Below, piece by piece: positions 5,167 to 6,649 of a stretch of 6,649 nucleotides of DNA. Every line of letters begins with the position of its first letter. Position 1 is the first letter of the stretch. A program made the position numbers and the translations under genes. The notes beneath the pieces were generated by a model. That model did no database searches and was not told where the DNA came from. It was given only the letters and a program-made list of their open reading frames with translations. Origin of the DNA: a candidate division TA06 bacterium. Its GTDB lineage: Bacteria; Ratteibacteria; UBA8468; MWAK01. The stretch is taken from the NCBI GenBank assembly GCA_022704925.1, contig JAKJFK010000096.1, forward strand, positions 1-6,649, in the 5' to 3' direction.

Positions 5167-6237
5167 ATGTGGGCCCTGGTATACCTGGCCATCTTTCTCG
5201 TCAGCTGTCTCCTGTCGGTCCTGCTGGTGCCTTTCGTGCGCCGGGTCGCCCTGGCCCAGGGGCTGGTTGACCACCCCGGTCCGCGCAAGGTCCACCAGAA
5301 CCCCACCCCCCTCCTGGGCGGGGCGGCCATCCTGGTGGCCCTGCTGGGCACCGTCCTCTTCGGCTACCTGGCCTTCATTCCGTTCGGGCACCTGCTGCCG
5401 GTTGCGCTCCACCGCCACCTGGCCGGTGTCGTGAGCGTGCTGCCCCGTCTCTCCCTGATTCTCTTCGGGGGCGTGCTCATCTTTCTTTTCGGGCTGGTGG
5501 ACGACCTGGTGGGGATCCGGGCCCGCTGGAAACTGCTCGGCCAGGCGGCCATCGCCCTGCTGCTTTTCGCCTCCGGGCTCCGCATCAGCCTCTTCCTGCC
5601 CGGGACGGCCGTGCCGCTGCTGCTTACCGTCGGCTGGCTCCTTTTTGTCACCAACAGTTTCAACCTCCTGGACAACATGGACGGCCTGGCCTCGGGGGTG
5701 GCCTTCATCGCCGCGGCCCTCTTTTTCCTCTACGCCCAGGTTACCGGGGCGCTTTTCGTCTCCTCGCTGCTGGCCGCCTTCGCCGGGGCGGTGCTCGGAT
5801 TCCTGGTTTACAACCGGCCGCCGGCCACCATCTTCCTGGGTGAAGCCGGCTCGACCCTGCTGGGCTATTTCCTGGCCGTGACCGGGGTGACCCTGACCTA
5901 TTACCGGCAGGATTCGCCCTCCTACCTGTCGGTCCTGGCCCCGGTCTTCATCCTGGCCATACCGATTTTCGATACGCTTTCGGTGATCGCCATCCGGCGT
6001 CGCGAGGGGCGTTCGATCTTCACCGCCGGCAAGGATCATCTTTCCCACCGGCTGGTCCGATTCGGCTTCTCCTCCCGGGAGGCGGTCAGCATCATTTACC
6101 TGCTCTCGCTCGGGCTGGGACTCCCGGCACTGGTCCTGAGCCACCTGTCCTTCGCGGGTAGCCTTATCCTGTTGCTGCAGGGGTGCATCTTCCTGGCGGT
6201 GCTCTCGTTCCTGGAGAGCCGCGGCAACGCCTCTTGA
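5167..6237 (+). CDS. WecA/MraY-family polyprenyl-phosphate sugar-1-phosphate transferase (glycosyltransferase 4)
   Basis: 356-residue, very hydrophobic inner-membrane protein with about ten predicted helices. The family transfers a UDP-sugar's sugar-1-phosphate to undecaprenyl phosphate, starting O-antigen, enterobacterial common antigen, teichoic acid or capsule glycans. Motifs in order: DHPGPRKVHQNPTPLLGG (35-52), DD at 112-113 (VDDLVG), NSFNLLDNMDGLASG (163-177, with Asp169 and Asp172), FLGEAGSTLLGY (223-234), PIFDT, and KDHLSHRL (289-296). The RKVH-x-x-P-x-P-x-x-GG start fits the WecA/TagO branch rather than MraY. Two usual residues differ: Glu226 stands where GDxGS has Asp, and Ser293 stands where HxHHR has His. 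The start at 5167 has AAGGA at 5154-5158 with an 8-base spacer; the in-frame ATG at 5062 is rejected because it lies inside the previous gene. Sugar specificity is not readable. Confidence 0.9.
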   Translation: MWALVYLAIFLVSCLLSVLLVPFVRRVALAQGLVDHPGPRKVHQNPTPLLGGAAILVALLGTVLFGYLAFIPFGHLLPVALHRHLAGVVSVLPRLSLILFGGVLIFLFGLVDDLVGIRARWKLLGQAAIALLLFASGLRISLFLPGTAVPLLLTVGWLLFVTNSFNLLDNMDGLASGVAFIAAALFFLYAQVTGALFVSSLLAAFAGAVLGFLVYNRPPATIFLGEAGSTLLGYFLAVTGVTLTYYRQDSPSYLSVLAPVFILAIPIFDTLSVIAIRRREGRSIFTAGKDHLSHRLVRFGFSSREAVSIIYLLSLGLGLPALVLSHLSFAGSLILLLQGCIFLAVLSFLESRGNAS

Positions 6238-6258
6238 AACTTTCTCCCGGGAATCGGA

Positions 6259-6649
6259 ATGACTGAACAGGAACGGATTATCGTCGCCCTGGATTACCAA
6301 CGGCTTGACGAAGCGCTCAGCCTGGTTGACCGGCTGGCCGGGGCGGCCTCTTTCTTCAAGGTGGGGCTGGAACTTTTCGCCGGGGCCGGACCGGAAGCGG
6401 TGCGTGAACTGAAAGACCGCGGCCAGCGGGTCTTCCTGGACCTGAAGTTCTTCGACATCCCCAACACTTCCGCCCGGGCCAGCCGGCAGGCGGTCCGGCT
6501 GGGGGTCGATCTTTTCAACCTCCACCTGCTGGCCGGGGTCGAGGTGCTCCAGGCGGCCGCCGCGGCGGCCCGGGAGGAGGCGGCGAAACTGGGCGTCGCC
6601 CCGCCCCGTCTGCTCGGGGTTACCATTCTCACCAGCAGCCAGGGCGAGG
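6259..6649 (+). CDS. pyrF: Orotidine-5'-phosphate decarboxylase, 5' part only
   Basis: The first 130 residues of PyrF; the frame is open to the window edge, so roughly half of the usual 230-280 residues is missing because of the cut. PyrF decarboxylates OMP to UMP, the last step of de novo pyrimidine synthesis, in the cytoplasm. The expected residues are present: IIVALD (7-12), Lys34 in FKVGLELF, and the catalytic DLKFFDIPNT stretch with Asp61, Lys63, Asp66 and Thr70. The usual His before that Asp (KxHDIPNT) is Phe65. The following NLH (about 88-90) fits the NVHA region. The start has only a weak GGGA-type site (around 6249-6252), 21 bases after the transferase stop. It probably shares the upstream transcript. 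UMP is the precursor of the UDP-sugars used by the neighbouring transferase. Confidence 0.93.
   Translation, partial: MTEQERIIVALDYQRLDEALSLVDRLAGAASFFKVGLELFAGAGPEAVRELKDRGQRVFLDLKFFDIPNTSARASRQAVRLGVDLFNLHLLAGVEVLQAAAAAAREEAAKLGVAPPRLLGVTILTSSQGE

Noticed and set aside
6238-6258. CCCGGG palindrome (6247-6252) as a terminator between the transferase gene and pyrF
   Set aside because: Six bases with no loop and no following U tract cannot form a terminator.
5152-6525. Long open frame on the minus strand (about 457 codons) across the transferase and pyrF
   Set aside because: Its translation is Gln/Glu/Gly/Arg-rich low-complexity sequence, typical of antisense to a GC-rich membrane-protein gene; the + strand has clear family motifs.
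1-6649. CRISPR arrays, insertion sequences, tRNA or rRNA genes, phage or defence genes
   Set aside because: Reading both strands, I found no regularly spaced repeats, transposase motifs, terminal inverted repeats, tRNA-like folds or recognised defence domains.

Overview
The window reads as ordinary core-metabolism and envelope DNA from a GC-rich, probably anaerobic Gram-negative bacterium. All eight genes lie on the + strand and look intact, except the last, which runs off the right edge. A TonB/ExbB/ExbD energy-transducing triad implies an outer membrane. An ADP-forming acyl-CoA synthetase implies ATP conservation from acyl-CoA, typical of fermenters and syntrophs. The lineage cannot be fixed from sequence alone. 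The glycosyltransferase carries an N-[LL]-DNMDG motif and an HLSHR motif that I associate, from memory only, with Planctomycetes/Omnitrophota-like relatives, so an uncultivated bacterial phylum is possible but unproven.

Layout. Bases 1-232 hold no convincing gene: an almost pure T tract at the left edge, a GC-rich stretch with no assigned function, then a plausible sigma-70 promoter (about 156-187) and a good Shine-Dalgarno. Bases 233-1943 are a tight three-gene operon (exbB-exbD-tonB) in which each junction is a 4-base ATGA overlap, indicating translational coupling. Bases 1944-2099 are intergenic and contain a perfect extended -10 promoter and a U-rich leader. Bases 2100-6649 form a second co-directional cluster: ADP-forming acyl-CoA synthetase, hisB, a small DUF5665-like membrane protein, a WecA/MraY-type polyprenyl-phosphate sugar-phosphate transferase, and pyrF (5' part). 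Gaps are 3, 2, 11 and 21 bases, consistent with one transcript.

How the genes fit together. The first operon would build an inner-membrane proton-motive-force motor (ExbB-ExbD) coupled to a periplasm-spanning arm (TonB) that energises outer-membrane receptors; no receptor or Pal/TolB gene is visible here. The second cluster mixes energy conservation (acyl-CoA to acid plus ATP), histidine synthesis (HisB), initiation of an undecaprenyl-linked glycan (transferase) and UMP synthesis (PyrF). PyrF feeds UDP-sugar supply, so a loose link with the transferase is conceivable; the other combinations look like housekeeping genes sharing a promoter.

I do not see a new defence, mobile or RNA system. The points most worth a second look are residue changes at normally conserved sites (ExbB Glu to Gln, the transferase Asp to Glu and His to Ser, HisB Asp to Lys) and the leader of the acyl-CoA synthetase gene, where the Shine-Dalgarno is embedded in a tiny ORF whose stop overlaps the start codon.
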